The notes under the pieces are model-generated. The model saw only the letters and a program-made list of their open reading frames with translations, was not told the DNA's origin and ran no database searches. Below, in pieces: positions 1 to 7,313 of a stretch of DNA of 34,383 nucleotides (its first letter is position 1; each line of letters begins with the position of its first letter). Source of the stretch: Arthrobacter ipis (GTDB lineage: Bacteria; Actinomycetota; Actinomycetes; Actinomycetales; Micrococcaceae); the NCBI RefSeq assembly GCF_014694315.1, contig NZ_JAAOXD010000007.1, positions 68,432-102,814 on the forward strand. Direction: 5' to 3'. Both the position numbers and the translations under genes were made by a program.

Positions 1-147
1 AGTCGTGATCGACCCCATCGTGGCGTTGAAGAGAGCATCATCCAGCCGGCCCCCGATGACAAGGCTGATGGCGAAGCCCGTGCCCCAACAGAGGACAAGA
101 GCCACCGCAATCACTAAAACGGGGTGTTCACTGCCCCACTTCCTCAT
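1..147 (-). CDS. Small membrane protein, 3' end outside the window
   Basis: An open frame starts with ATG at 147 and runs off the left edge without a stop (49 codons visible). After a short charged N-terminus (MRKWGSEHP) there is one clear hydrophobic segment at about residues 10-31, then a GRLDDALF turn, which suggests a multi-pass or single-anchor membrane protein. No strong Shine-Dalgarno sequence precedes the ATG, so the start is only moderately secure. I do not recognise the family. It is the first of several short membrane proteins at this end of the window. Confidence 0.5.
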   Translation of the reverse strand, partial: MRKWGSEHPVLVIAVALVLCWGTGFAISLVIGGRLDDALFNATMGSITT

Positions 148-227
148 GGGCCAATACTAGGCGAGAGGGCAGATTCCCTGAACGAGCCCGTTGCAGGGTA
201 GCACTACCCGAACAGCTATCCCAGGTT

Positions 228-512
228 CTACTCGGGGACTGTGAATAAGGTCTTCGGGTCGTCGGCGCCGAGCCGGTCCCGATGGAACACGCTCCCATCC
301 ACCGGCTGGGTGTCCACGAACAGGACCGCCACGGTCCGGGAGTGAACCACCGTGTACCGGGTGAGGTCTTCCACCCATGAATGGATCCCAGTGAACTCCT
401 CGACGTTGAACCCGTCGCCGAGCAGTCCCCGCTCCTCGAGCAGGCCGTAGACAAGATTCCAGGCGAGACCCATCAGTTCGTGGATCGCCGCCTCAACAGT
501 TGGAGCTGTCAT
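228..512 (-). CDS. Hypothetical protein, 94 aa
   Basis: The ATG at 512 is chosen because AGGAGG lies 11 nt upstream. The protein begins MTAPTVEAAIHELMGLAWNL and is acidic, with a helix-rich N-terminus and a strand-like C-terminal half (TRYTVVHSRTVAVLFVDTQ). No membrane segment or known motif is seen. The reading frame stays open upstream to an ATG at 803, which would give 191 aa. The extra part has no ribosome site at its start. It could be an older, longer gene or a fused remnant. Function unknown. Confidence 0.55.
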   Translation of the reverse strand: MTAPTVEAAIHELMGLAWNLVYGLLEERGLLGDGFNVEEFTGIHSWVEDLTRYTVVHSRTVAVLFVDTQPVDGSVFHRDRLGADDPKTLFTVPE

Positions 513-871
513 GTCTCCATGCTCCTCCTGGGATCCGACAGGATTGGGACCAAGACGGCGTGTTGCCGAACTCCTCAGAGGTTCTTTGACGCCGATCAGA
601 AGCGGCAGTCGTAGCTCTCCCTGATGGCCAGAGCGGTCAATCTCCAGCCGGCAATGATCTCGCAAGGTCGCTTCCGGGGATGCCCTGCCTACGCGGCGAA
701 TCATGTCCACTTGACGCGGCCATCCGGTCCGCGTAGTCGATCGGTGCCGGATCTTCTCGGCCGGAAGGTCAGGCAGCTCAGGATGAATGATGAACTCCGC
801 CATGGGGCCAGTGTGCCACGGGGCCGGATAAATCGACTCCCGCGCCCGGAGGCCCCAGGTGTCTCACCGCT

Positions 872-1129
872 TCAATTCGCGTCACGCATGATGCCAGCTA
901 TGCCCCGGGCCCGATCCAGACGGTTCTGGTAGTAGGCGGCGGTCAGAATGCTGAAGACGGAGATGGCCATGGACCCCCAGGCGCTCAGCGGAACGCGGTT
1001 TTCGGCCTCATACTCGGAGATGGTCAGGGCCGCGTTGCCGAGGTTGATGATGGCGAAGAAGATCATCAACGAGCGGGCGTAGCTAAGGTCGCTCATGCTG
1101 AGGGCCTTGCTTTTGAACCACCTGGCCAT
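872..1129 (-). CDS. Small membrane protein with two TM helices
   Basis: The start is placed at the ATG at 1129 (MARWFKSKALSMSDLSY). An internal ATG at 1096 (MSDLSYARSL) has a weak AAGG about 9 nt upstream and is an alternative. Two hydrophobic stretches are visible: ARSLMIFFAIINLGNAALTI and SAWGSMAISVFSILTAAYY, joined by an acidic loop (SEYEAENR). The C-terminus is charged (QNRLDRARG), so it is probably cytoplasmic. It is divergent from the membrane protein at 1251-1529. No family recognised. Confidence 0.6.
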   Translation of the reverse strand: MARWFKSKALSMSDLSYARSLMIFFAIINLGNAALTISEYEAENRVPLSAWGSMAISVFSILTAAYYQNRLDRARGIAGIMRDAN

Positions 1130-1250
1130 GCCGTGACTGTAGCAGCCGGAGCGAGATTCACGGACGGACGGCAGGGCTCGGCGGAGGAAGTCGGCAGCGG
1201 CCGTACTCCCCTTCTTGGTGACACGTTGTCCGCGGTTGTAGGCTCCGAGC

Positions 1251-1529
1251 ATGCCAGAGGGTCAGAAGCGCCCAGTACGGCGCATGACGAGAGGCGGATT
1301 CCGCTTCCAGTTGTTCATGTGGGCCTTTGTCACCCTGAACCCGATATGGCAACTGGCGTCCCGCCCGGATGAGCCGTGGACCGGGTTTTACGTCCTGATG
1401 GTCGCAATGCTGGTTGTTTCCGCTGCCGCCTTCGCATATTTGCTTTATGTGCGCCACCGGGACGGTCATTTCTGGGACGAGGAAGAAGCCCGTCGGGCGG
1501 ACTGGGACCGCCGAGGCAGGCAGCTTTAG
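1251..1529 (+). CDS. Small membrane protein, 92 aa
   Basis: ATG at 1251, stop at 1529. The N-terminus is basic (MPEGQKRPVRRMTRGG). Two hydrophobic segments follow (FQLFMWAFVTLNPIWQLA and FYVLMVAMLVVSAAAFAYLL), and the tail is highly charged (RHRDGHFWDEEEARRADWDRR). This is the shape of a two-TM protein with both ends in the cytoplasm. The Shine-Dalgarno match is weak (AGG about 8 nt upstream). Its own ATG lies next to the 5' side of the divergent gene at 872-1129, so the two may share a promoter region. Function unknown. Confidence 0.65.
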   Translation: MPEGQKRPVRRMTRGGFRFQLFMWAFVTLNPIWQLASRPDEPWTGFYVLMVAMLVVSAAAFAYLLYVRHRDGHFWDEEEARRADWDRRGRQL

Positions 1530-1677
1530 AGGGCGGCAAGGAACCAGGATGCGACAGGTTCAGTTCCGAAGCGCCGGCGAAAGAGAGCCGTTCTGGCCGG
1601 GCGTAATGCGCAGTTCCAGTGTTTGTTGGGAAACTCCAACCGGAACGGCTTAGGGTGAGCTGCACACCGGATCTTGG

Positions 1678-2070
1678 ATGCGGACCATGAACTTTTTACG
1701 CGGGATGATGGCACTGCCGCAGCCAGTGAAAGGCTGTCTCCTCGCATACCTGATCGTTTTTGCAGTTGCCTTTGTCGCGATCCCCATCACCGCCCTCACG
1801 GGGCGGGGCCAAATGAACCACGCGGTTCTATGGATCGTGGCTGCCTTAGGCGCCAGCGCCGTCGTTCTTGGCGTAGTGCTGGCCACCGATCTCCGCGGCT
1901 CGGCGCGCGCCTACGCGACCCTGCTCAAAGACTTCAAACCCATGGGCGTGGATTACTCGAAGTCGATCTTCGCCACGCCCAAGTTCGTCCGGTTCTTTGG
2001 CGCAATGTTCGCCCTGGTCGGGATCTGGTTCATCGTCGCTTCGACGTTCTTCGCCTCAAGCTTCTCCTGA
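1678..2070 (+). CDS. Membrane protein with three TM helices, 130 aa
   Basis: The first ATG is at 1678. A second in-frame ATG at 1687 (MNFLRGMMALPQPVKG) has GGATG about 8 nt upstream and is an equally good start. Three hydrophobic segments are visible at about residues 19-41, 47-69 and 103-126, the last ending FIVASTFFASSFS at the C-terminus. The middle loop is polar (GSARAYATLLKDFKPMGVDYSK). It follows the small membrane protein at 1251-1529 in the same direction with a 150-nt gap. No family recognised. Confidence 0.65.
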   Translation: MRTMNFLRGMMALPQPVKGCLLAYLIVFAVAFVAIPITALTGRGQMNHAVLWIVAALGASAVVLGVVLATDLRGSARAYATLLKDFKPMGVDYSKSIFATPKFVRFFGAMFALVGIWFIVASTFFASSFS

Positions 2071-2179
2071 GCTGCCGACTCGGCCCATGCCTCGCACGCT
2101 ACGGCAGCACCGTCGTTCAGCATCGCGGCGACTTCCGTATGTGCCGGTCGTTGAGCGCAGCCGCCCTCAGCCCCGCCGG

Positions 2180-2476
2180 TCACATAGTTTGCTGGCGGTC
2201 CTTCGGGTGGTCACGCAAAGCGGCCGCAATAGTCCGGACGGCCACCGGGTTCTGCATCCAGGACCGCCCTGACCGTGTGCAGCCATGGAGGTTGAGCACC
2301 CCCGATTGCTTCGCCGCCTCGCTCAGCTCGGCCCACGCCCCGCGCAGCTCCTCCGACCGCTTAGCGGACAGCGCCGCCTGCTCCGGTGACAGCGTCCCGG
2401 ATTGTCCGACCGCCAGTGTCTGTCCCCTGACAGCATCTGCCGGAGATTTGCGCTGAAAGAAACTCCCAAAGCCCAT
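2180..2476 (-). CDS. Hypothetical cytoplasmic protein, 98 aa
   Basis: The ATG at 2476 is preferred over upstream starts because AAAGGA lies 8 nt before it. The protein begins MGFGSFFQRKSPADAVRGQT, then has a helical, alanine- and glutamate-rich stretch (SPEQAALSAKRSEELRGAWAEL) and ends with DHPKDRQQTM. No signal peptide, TM segment or known motif is seen. It converges with the membrane protein at 1678-2070; their 3' ends lie about 110 nt apart. Function unknown. Confidence 0.55.
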   Translation of the reverse strand: MGFGSFFQRKSPADAVRGQTLAVGQSGTLSPEQAALSAKRSEELRGAWAELSEAAKQSGVLNLHGCTRSGRSWMQNPVAVRTIAAALRDHPKDRQQTM

Positions 2477-2600
2477 TCCCGGTGTCCTTTCTGCGCATGA
2501 TCCCCCAGAACACAATACCAACGCCCTGCCTGTCGCCCCCTTCAAGAATCAATCGGTCCCGCAGGCGACGATCGAAGCCGAATGGTCATAGACTCGCGAA

Positions 2601-2894
2601 AGGAGCACCAGGACCCGCGAATACAGTCGGCTACGCTCCGAAGTCACGGCTTGCCTGAACGCCCACGACCTGCTCGGCGTCCTGGACCTCGGGGCGCCGG
2701 ACGACGAGTACGAGTTGGAAGTCGAGGACTTCACGCGTCTGATAGCCAAGGGCGAGCCCATCACTCCGGAGGTTGTGGCCGCAGTCTGGCACAAATGGTT
2801 CGGAGAACAGTCCGAGGAGCCAGGTCCGCCCAGGACTCGCATGGCAGCCCTGGCCGCTGACCTGGTGGCCACCCAGCGGAATCAGTCCAGGTAG
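2601..2894 (+). pseudogene. Small conserved protein gene lacking a start codon (paralogue of 29711-29806)
   Basis: An open frame of 97 codons reads STRTREYSRLRSEVTACLNA, continues with a GAPDDEYELEVEDF segment and VVAAVWHKWFGEQ, and ends at TAG 2892-2894. The related gene at 29711 has ATG immediately before the same STRTREYS peptide. Here that codon is AGG (2601-2603), and an in-frame TAG lies only 10 nt upstream (2589-2591), so no alternative start is available before the conserved part. The body has the GAPDDEY and AVWHKWF pattern of small DUF1871/YugE-like proteins, but that assignment is tentative. The gene is probably untranslated, unless the AGG is a sequencing error. Confidence 0.5.
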
Positions 2895-3556
2895 TAGGCC
2901 TCCCACAGTGAGCACCGGCCGAGCTCGGCGATGCGGCGGCCAAGGCCGCCAAGAGTGGAACCGCCAAGTGAACCGCTATGCCATCGGCCCGCAGACGAAC
3001 GCTCCTCTCATCTGGATCGTGCCGGTAACACCGACCTTCGGCCGCTCACCATTCCGTCATGCAGACATCCGAAAGGCCGGCAACGAATGGACATGAAAGA
3101 CCAGCGAGGCAGAACCCACACCTCGGGACATCAACAAAAATCAACAGCATCATGCGGTAGACGCCGAAGGTAACCATGAACAGGCAACGACGCGAAAACC
3201 AATGTAAGGATGAAAGGCGGCGTGAGCTTCATGAGCCAAATGCACGGCAATGCCGGCTCTCAGTCGGCCACGGTAATGCGCCCCAGAGCATCTGCGGGAG
3301 TCCGCCGGAACCGATTCCCGAACAGCTGGGCACAAGTCATGCCGCACTCCCCCGGACCCACCATGAAAAAGCAGAACAGCCACCGAACCCAGAAGGAGAA
3401 GCTTGTGCACACCCAACGGCCAAGAAAAGAAACCCGATCAGAAATTATCCCAGGTCATGTTGCCCCAGCCAGTCACGCCCATGAACAGGTAACAAGCACC
3501 AAGACCACCGGCCAGGGAAGGAAGGAGCCAACAGGCCAAACCACCGGTCACCAATG
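2895..3556. other. About 660 nt without a convincing gene
   Basis: Open frames exist on both strands but none is convincing. On the minus strand three very short hydrophobic peptides can be read: one starting at a GTG near 3549 and ending WGNMTWDNF, one starting with the GTG near 3410 (VHKLLLLGSVAVLLF), and one starting at the ATG near 3232 (MKLTPPFILTLVFASL). They lack clear ribosome sites and have weak codon bias. They could be remnants of small membrane genes of the plasmid-spread type, but I cannot support this. Confidence 0.3.
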
Positions 3557-3577
3557 AAAAAGGCCCCCGAAGGGGCC
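3557..3577 (-). terminator. Intrinsic terminator with UUCG tetraloop
   Basis: Read on the minus strand, GGCCCC-TTCG-GGGGCC forms a perfect 6-bp GC stem with a stable UUCG-type loop, followed directly by TTTTT. This is a textbook Rho-independent terminator. It lies about 60 nt downstream, in the minus direction, of the tRNA 3'-end remnant at 3638-3659. A second weaker hairpin with a T-run (CCCTG/CAGGG, then GCTTTTT) sits between them near 3611-3630. Both fit the native terminator region of a former tRNA gene. Confidence 0.7.
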
Positions 3578-3637
3578 CTTCACAACACAAATTGTCCACA
3601 TTCAGAGGCTAAAAAGCCCCTGAACAGGGAAAACACG

Positions 3638-3659
3638 TGCCCGAGATGGGACTCGAACC
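3638..3659 (-). other. tRNA 3'-end remnant, probable attachment site
   Basis: The minus strand reads GGTTCGAGTCCCATCTCGGG followed by CA: the last base pairs of a T-stem, a canonical TTCGAGT T-loop, the 3' T-stem half, the acceptor 3' strand and the discriminator base. The 5' T-stem half only partly matches (GCTGG opposite CCCAT), and no GCCCGAG acceptor 5' strand is found about 70 nt upstream, so this is not a whole tRNA. A bare tRNA 3' end of about 20 nt followed by a terminator is the classic displaced end left by site-specific integration into a tRNA gene. The frame across it gives the well-known spurious CPRWDSN-type peptide. Confidence 0.55.
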
Positions 3660-3747
3660 AGCCGCTCCCCCTAAAAATCCGCCACTCCCCAGAAAACCTG
3701 GCCAGTCCGGCCCAGTCCGAGGCCGGTACAACCGAATCCGAAGCCCA

Positions 3748-3770
3748 GGGTGTGGACACTGTCCACACCC
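3748..3770. repeat. Perfect inverted repeat, hairpin with 10-bp stem
   Basis: GGGTGTGGAC-ACT-GTCCACACCC is a perfect 10-bp dyad with a 3-nt loop, followed on the plus strand by TCTTTT. It could act as a terminator for plus-strand transcription or as a protein-binding dyad just inside the proposed island end. There is no gene immediately upstream on the plus strand, so its target is unclear. Confidence 0.5.
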
Positions 3771-4486
3771 TCTTTTGTGAGCACATTGAGCCGCAACCCA
3801 TACGAGTGTGACGGTCCTTTTGCGGCGCTGGGAATCCCTCTCCACCACCAGCTGCCGCGCAGGCCAACTGCGAGACGACGTTCCCGGGCTCAGCCGGAAG
3901 CCGATTCACGAAATGCACCGAACAGTAATGTGCGGACCAAGCCGAGGACTAAGTTTCATTGAACCTCATAGCGTTGCGGCCTCCCTTTGAACATCTCATG
4001 GGCGCAGACAGTAGAAGAGAGCATGACCAAGACTTCGCTCCAGAGAGCACAGAACATCCATCAAGCCAGGGCCATCCAGCACGACGAAATCCCAATTATC
4101 GGCGTTGCACCAAAAGCTTATCTGACGAAAAAAGGGCGTGTATTGCAGCAGTAGGTTCATGGGGTAATGGTGACCTCGCGGATGCAATCGTTGCCGCTAC
4201 ACGTCTGGGAATCGGACTGCTTCACCGCGGGACGTCGAACTGCGCGCCCGGACACCAGAACCATACGCACTCTCCGAGGAATACAGTGGCGGAGCCGCCC
4301 ACCTACTCTCCGACTCTGCCCTCCCGCACCGATAGCAGACGCGCAGCCGACGATTGATATGTCAGTTAGCTCCCTATGGCGCTCGCATATACATCTACCA
4401 GCTTCCTTCCGGCGCGGTTCGGGCGAGCTGCCCGCCGGAAGCTGAAAGGTTCGTCCTTACGCCAGTCCCATTCACCTAGCCACGAT
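3771..4486. other. About 700 nt without a supported gene
   Basis: Frames of 60-130 codons exist on both strands, but they lack ribosome sites and show mixed codon use. On the minus strand a stretch around 3996-4187 reads NWDFVVLDGPGLMDVL, which looks protein-like and may be a gene remnant. I cannot place it in a family. The 14-mer ATTATCGGCGTTGC at 4095-4108 recurs at 5638-5651. Confidence 0.3.
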
Positions 4487-5389
4487 CTAGGTCCTTGTAG
4501 TAACGAGTCGCTCCGCAAATCCGGCAGCAAATGCCGCAATTAGTAGGTAGGCGGCGTTTGTACTGCTGGAGCCGTCGATCACTTGCGACCCAAGCCACAC
4601 CAGAAGACCGGAGATTGCCCCGACTGGAACGCGTGAAAGTGAAGCCGTGTGAGATTCCAAAAGATGCGGTATACGAGAACTATTCATTAAAACGGCTCGT
4701 TGTGAAGCACTAATTACCGCGCCGGCAGTTCCCATGCCGCAGGCGGCCAAAAGGACCCATACTTGGGCAGCCGATGTTTGGGCAAGATTTGCGCCATGGC
4801 TCACCACCAGGGCTGTAACAGCCCCTGCCGAAATTGCACCGAGCACGAAGAGTCGCCGCATGTGAATGCGACGGAACCTCAGTAATCTGTAGTCGGTCGC
4901 AAAACTTTCATTTCGCAAATGAGTCGCGTAACGGAGAGCGAGTCGTTGCGTTTCGAGCGGCGACGAGGGGCCAGACAACCTCCTCCGCAACGGCGTCCAT
5001 GGGTTGATGGTGACCCGCGTCTTCTCTTCAGGGGCTAGTCCCCCCGGAACAACTTGTTGCAGCAAATCCTGGATTGCCTTGCGGCGCCACTCACTGAACT
5101 TGCCGCTGTGCTCAACCTCGGCGCTGAGTTCTTTAGCCGCAAACACCACGGCTTCTGGCGACATCCCCATAACGGCGCGCTCACGTGCCCGGTAAAGATG
5201 CTCCCAGGCCGCGTCTATCTGCCGCATTCGAACCAGAGCAGTGGCCCTTTCGAGATGCGCTTGCGCCGCTTCGTACCACCCCGCCGCCTTGTCATGGCCA
5301 GTGTCGGCCAACTCTGAGCGCATATCTTCAATCGCCTCATTCAGGCGAGCAAGTTGCGGAGATGGTCCCCACAGCGCGTCCCAAAACAT
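4487..5389 (-). CDS. Membrane protein: helical N-domain plus four C-terminal TM helices
   Basis: The ATG at 5389 is chosen because GGTGGAG lies 9 nt upstream; an in-frame GTG at 5404 would add five residues. The first half is soluble and helical, with many charged residues (LNEAIEDMRSELADTGHDKA; ARERAVMGMSPEAVVFAAKELSAEVE). About residue 185 onwards holds four hydrophobic segments: RLFVLGAISAGAVTALVV, VWVLLAACGMGTAGAVIS, VPVGAISGLLVWLGSQVI and AYLLIAAFAAGFAERLV. The closing AGFAERLV resembles the AGFSERL ending seen in several uncharacterised bacterial membrane proteins. It stands alone, with no operon partner within 400 nt. Function unknown; a stress or conflict-related membrane effector is possible but unproven. 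Confidence 0.75.
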   Translation of the reverse strand: MFWDALWGPSPQLARLNEAIEDMRSELADTGHDKAAGWYEAAQAHLERATALVRMRQIDAAWEHLYRARERAVMGMSPEAVVFAAKELSAEVEHSGKFSEWRRKAIQDLLQQVVPGGLAPEEKTRVTINPWTPLRRRLSGPSSPLETQRLALRYATHLRNESFATDYRLLRFRRIHMRRLFVLGAISAGAVTALVVSHGANLAQTSAAQVWVLLAACGMGTAGAVISASQRAVLMNSSRIPHLLESHTASLSRVPVGAISGLLVWLGSQVIDGSSSTNAAYLLIAAFAAGFAERLVTTRT

Positions 5390-5630
5390 GTCACCATACT
5401 CCACCTAAACTGCGGGAGAATATAGGTGAGGGCACGAATTTGGCTATCTGTCAGCATTGTCTTCTACACCCATCTCGGCGTTCTCCATTTCATGCGCAAA
5501 GCAAGTCGGCGCAACCATTTCGCGACCAGTTCAAGGAGAGCCACGAGACGCGGCACTCCACAGCGAGTTCATCTCGACAGCGCTGGCCCCGGGAGAAGCC
5601 TTTTGGCCACGTCCGATTGTAGGTTAACGG

Positions 5631-5649
5631 AACGTCGATTATCGGCGTT
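5631..5649. repeat. Near-perfect 19-nt palindrome, possible recombinase or regulator site
   Basis: AACGTCGAT-T-ATCGGCGTT is a dyad in which 8 of 9 base pairs match. Its right half plus two bases (ATTATCGGCGTTGC, 5638-5651) occurs again at 4095-4108 in the same orientation, so the two copies flank the membrane-protein gene at 4487-5389. The size and near-symmetry would suit a recombinase crossover site or a dimeric regulator. No recombinase gene is present in the window. Confidence 0.35.
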
Positions 5650-5727
5650 GCGAAATGGCCTGGGAGACGAGCCCCAGGAATTCTGCCAGAACTTCCCCAG
5701 CCGTTCGTTGCGCCTAGGATGAGCCCC

Positions 5728-5865
5728 ATGACATCTGATGATGAAAAGGATCCTCCTGTACCCGCCGATCTGGTTGATGCCCCGAAGCGCATCCACCACG
5801 ATCAGGTTGCAGAAGAGCACGACCGACCCGACCACACGCCCCTCGCAGACGAGCCGAACGACTGA
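5728..5865 (+). CDS. Small acidic protein, 45 aa
   Basis: ATG at 5728 to TGA 5863-5865. AGGATGAG lies about 8 nt upstream, a good ribosome site for this gene. The peptide (MTSDDEKDPPVPADLVDAPK... ending TPLADEPND) is strongly acidic, rich in Asp, Glu, His and Pro, and probably disordered. Overlapping frames on the minus strand (5569-6048) and the plus strand (5738-6139) lack comparable start signals. The family is unknown. The evidence is the ribosome site plus a sensible, stop-bounded composition. Confidence 0.5.
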   Translation: MTSDDEKDPPVPADLVDAPKRIHHDQVAEEHDRPDHTPLADEPND

Positions 5866-6169
5866 GGCAGAGAAGTCAGCCAGCCCTTTCAGACTCACAC
5901 TCCAGAAAGGGCGTTCGAGCCGGTCCAGATTCGCGGCGCTGTCCCAGGGAGCTCCCCTCTGCTCCCAACTCCAGCCGTGGATAACCCCTAATTGCCCCCG
6001 GTCATGGCCAGCCCGTGCCGCTGGTTCCGACCGCCGTTTAGGAAACAAGGGGGAACGCCCGGGCCCGGACAGCCTGACGGAATCGCCAGCATCGGCGGTC
6101 CACAGCGGGAGTCGGGAGGCCAGGATTCTGCGCTGGTAGTTATTTGCACGTCAGCTCTGCTGACGGTCA

Positions 6170-6842
6170 CTTAGAGCCGCCTCCGGGATGGCCGCTGGTC
6201 GAGGAGCCGATCGTGTTGGGGCAGGCTGTGCCGCTGCATCGCGCCGTAGGAGGACTGCCTGGATGATGGCGCCCAGGGCGGCGGGGTAGATGCCGGAGAA
6301 GACGCCGGCGCGCTGGTTCCGCCGAAGGTGCCGCCGAAGCCGATTCCGCCAAGTGACGCACCGATCCAGACTACCGGCAGCCAGGTTTCGGGGACGCCGA
6401 AAAGGACCAGGATCATTCCCGTAGGATGAGGCTTGCCCCGATGAGGGTGCTGCGCCGTGCGGGGTGCCGGGCGAAGACGAAGCCCGCAACCAGGCCACCG
6501 TCCAAACCAAAGTGGAGCGGAGCACGGCCGGCGAGAGCCCGAGGAAGAGGGCCGGGAACATCCACCCTGCGATCTGCACCGGGACGCCTGCGAAGAAATC
6601 ACCCCGGATGTGGGCCGGGAAACCAAGGCGCGGAGTGAGCGAGCGTAGCGCCCCGGGTCGCTGCACAGCCGTATCGGCAGTGAAGCTCACAATAGGATGC
6701 CCAGGACCATGACCGCTGTCAGGATGCCGAAGATGAGGGTGTTCGCGTCCGGGGTGAATTGGACAGCTGCCCCGGTCATCAGGGCGCAGATCCCCAAGTC
6801 GCCTGCCACGGAGGCTCCGGCCAGCCCCTCGGCGAGCTTTTT
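6170..6842 (-). pseudogene. MFS transporter remnant, 5'-truncated and frameshifted
   Basis: Pieces of one MFS transporter can be read on the minus strand in at least two frames: GDLGICALMTGAAVQFTPDA near 6790, then GDFFAGVPVQIAGWMFPALF near 6590, VPETWLPVVWIGASLGGIGF near 6390, and RAGVFSGIYPAALGAIIQAV near 6280. The order matches the C-terminal half of actinobacterial MFS efflux proteins, including the QIAGW and GGxGFGxTF signatures. The N-terminal half is absent: recognisable sequence stops at about 6842, just where a plus-strand remnant begins. At least two frameshifts are needed, so the gene is dead. Confidence 0.65.
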
Positions 6843-6867
6843 TCGGTGGGCGGGTGCGTGCTCGGCG

Positions 6868-7270
6868 ATGGCTGCGCTGAACGCGCTGGTCGCCAGACCG
6901 ATCTCCGCGGGAGCCCTGATCCTGCTGGCCACGCTGCTGTTCATCCGCAACGCCGCCGGGCTGCTTATCATCCTGGCCTGCGAGGCGGTCTCCTGGACGC
7001 TGGTCATGCTCCTGCCGCGCGAATTCGCCGGCCACGTCACGTTCGCCCTCGGACTCGCTCTTGGTCGGCTCCGTCCGCGACCTGTCAACGATCACCACAG
7101 CGCACATCTACCGCCGGGACAGGCTGGACACCTCCGACGCCTACCTGCTGTTTCGCCGCACCATGGCCCCCTCCCCCGTGTGGCTGCCGCTGTTCAGTGC
7201 AACCATCGGCTGGGCCTGGCTGTCCGCGTACGGCTCGTTCCGGCACCTCATTGCGGCGGCCGTCGGCTCG
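6868..7270 (+). pseudogene. M50-type membrane metallopeptidase-like remnant
   Basis: The plus strand reads AALNALVARPISAGALILLA, then RNAAGLLIILACEAVSW and LPREFAGHVTFALGLAL, in one frame. After about 7060 the match continues in another frame: LVGSVRDLSTITTAHIYRRD, then TSDAYLLFRRTMAPSPVWLP. The two join with a single missing base. The pattern resembles the C-terminal part of actinobacterial M50B-like membrane proteins. The N-terminal part with the zinc site (HExxH) is missing, so this is a 5'-truncated, frameshifted remnant. It lies head to head with the MFS remnant, which has also lost its 5' part. Confidence 0.55.
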
Positions 7271-7313
7271 GCCCGCCTCTTTTCAGGGCAGGAACCAAGG
7301 TCCATCATTAGCT

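Noticed and set aside
1674..2456. 260-codon plus-strand ORF overlapping the membrane-protein gene
   Set aside because: Arg/Ser/Cys-rich composition and overlap with the better-supported frame at 1678-2070 and the minus gene at 2180-2476.
3580..3918. Minus-strand ORF of 112 codons and plus ORF reading CPRWDSNQ
   Set aside because: Both cross the tRNA 3'-end remnant; CPRWDSN-like peptides are a known artefact of reading tRNA ends antisense.
5569..6139. Overlapping plus and minus ORFs around 5569-6139
   Set aside because: Neither has a ribosome site or known family; the short plus-strand gene at 5728 explains the coding signal better.
6151..7107. Single 318-codon minus-strand ORF as a real gene
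   Set aside because: Only parts of it match an MFS transporter; the rest is out-of-frame sequence, so it is a chance open frame through a pseudogene.
6759..7313. Upstream extension of the hydrolase frame
   Set aside because: It overlaps the MFS and M50 remnants, has no family similarity and lacks start signals; the hydrolase begins naturally at 7314.
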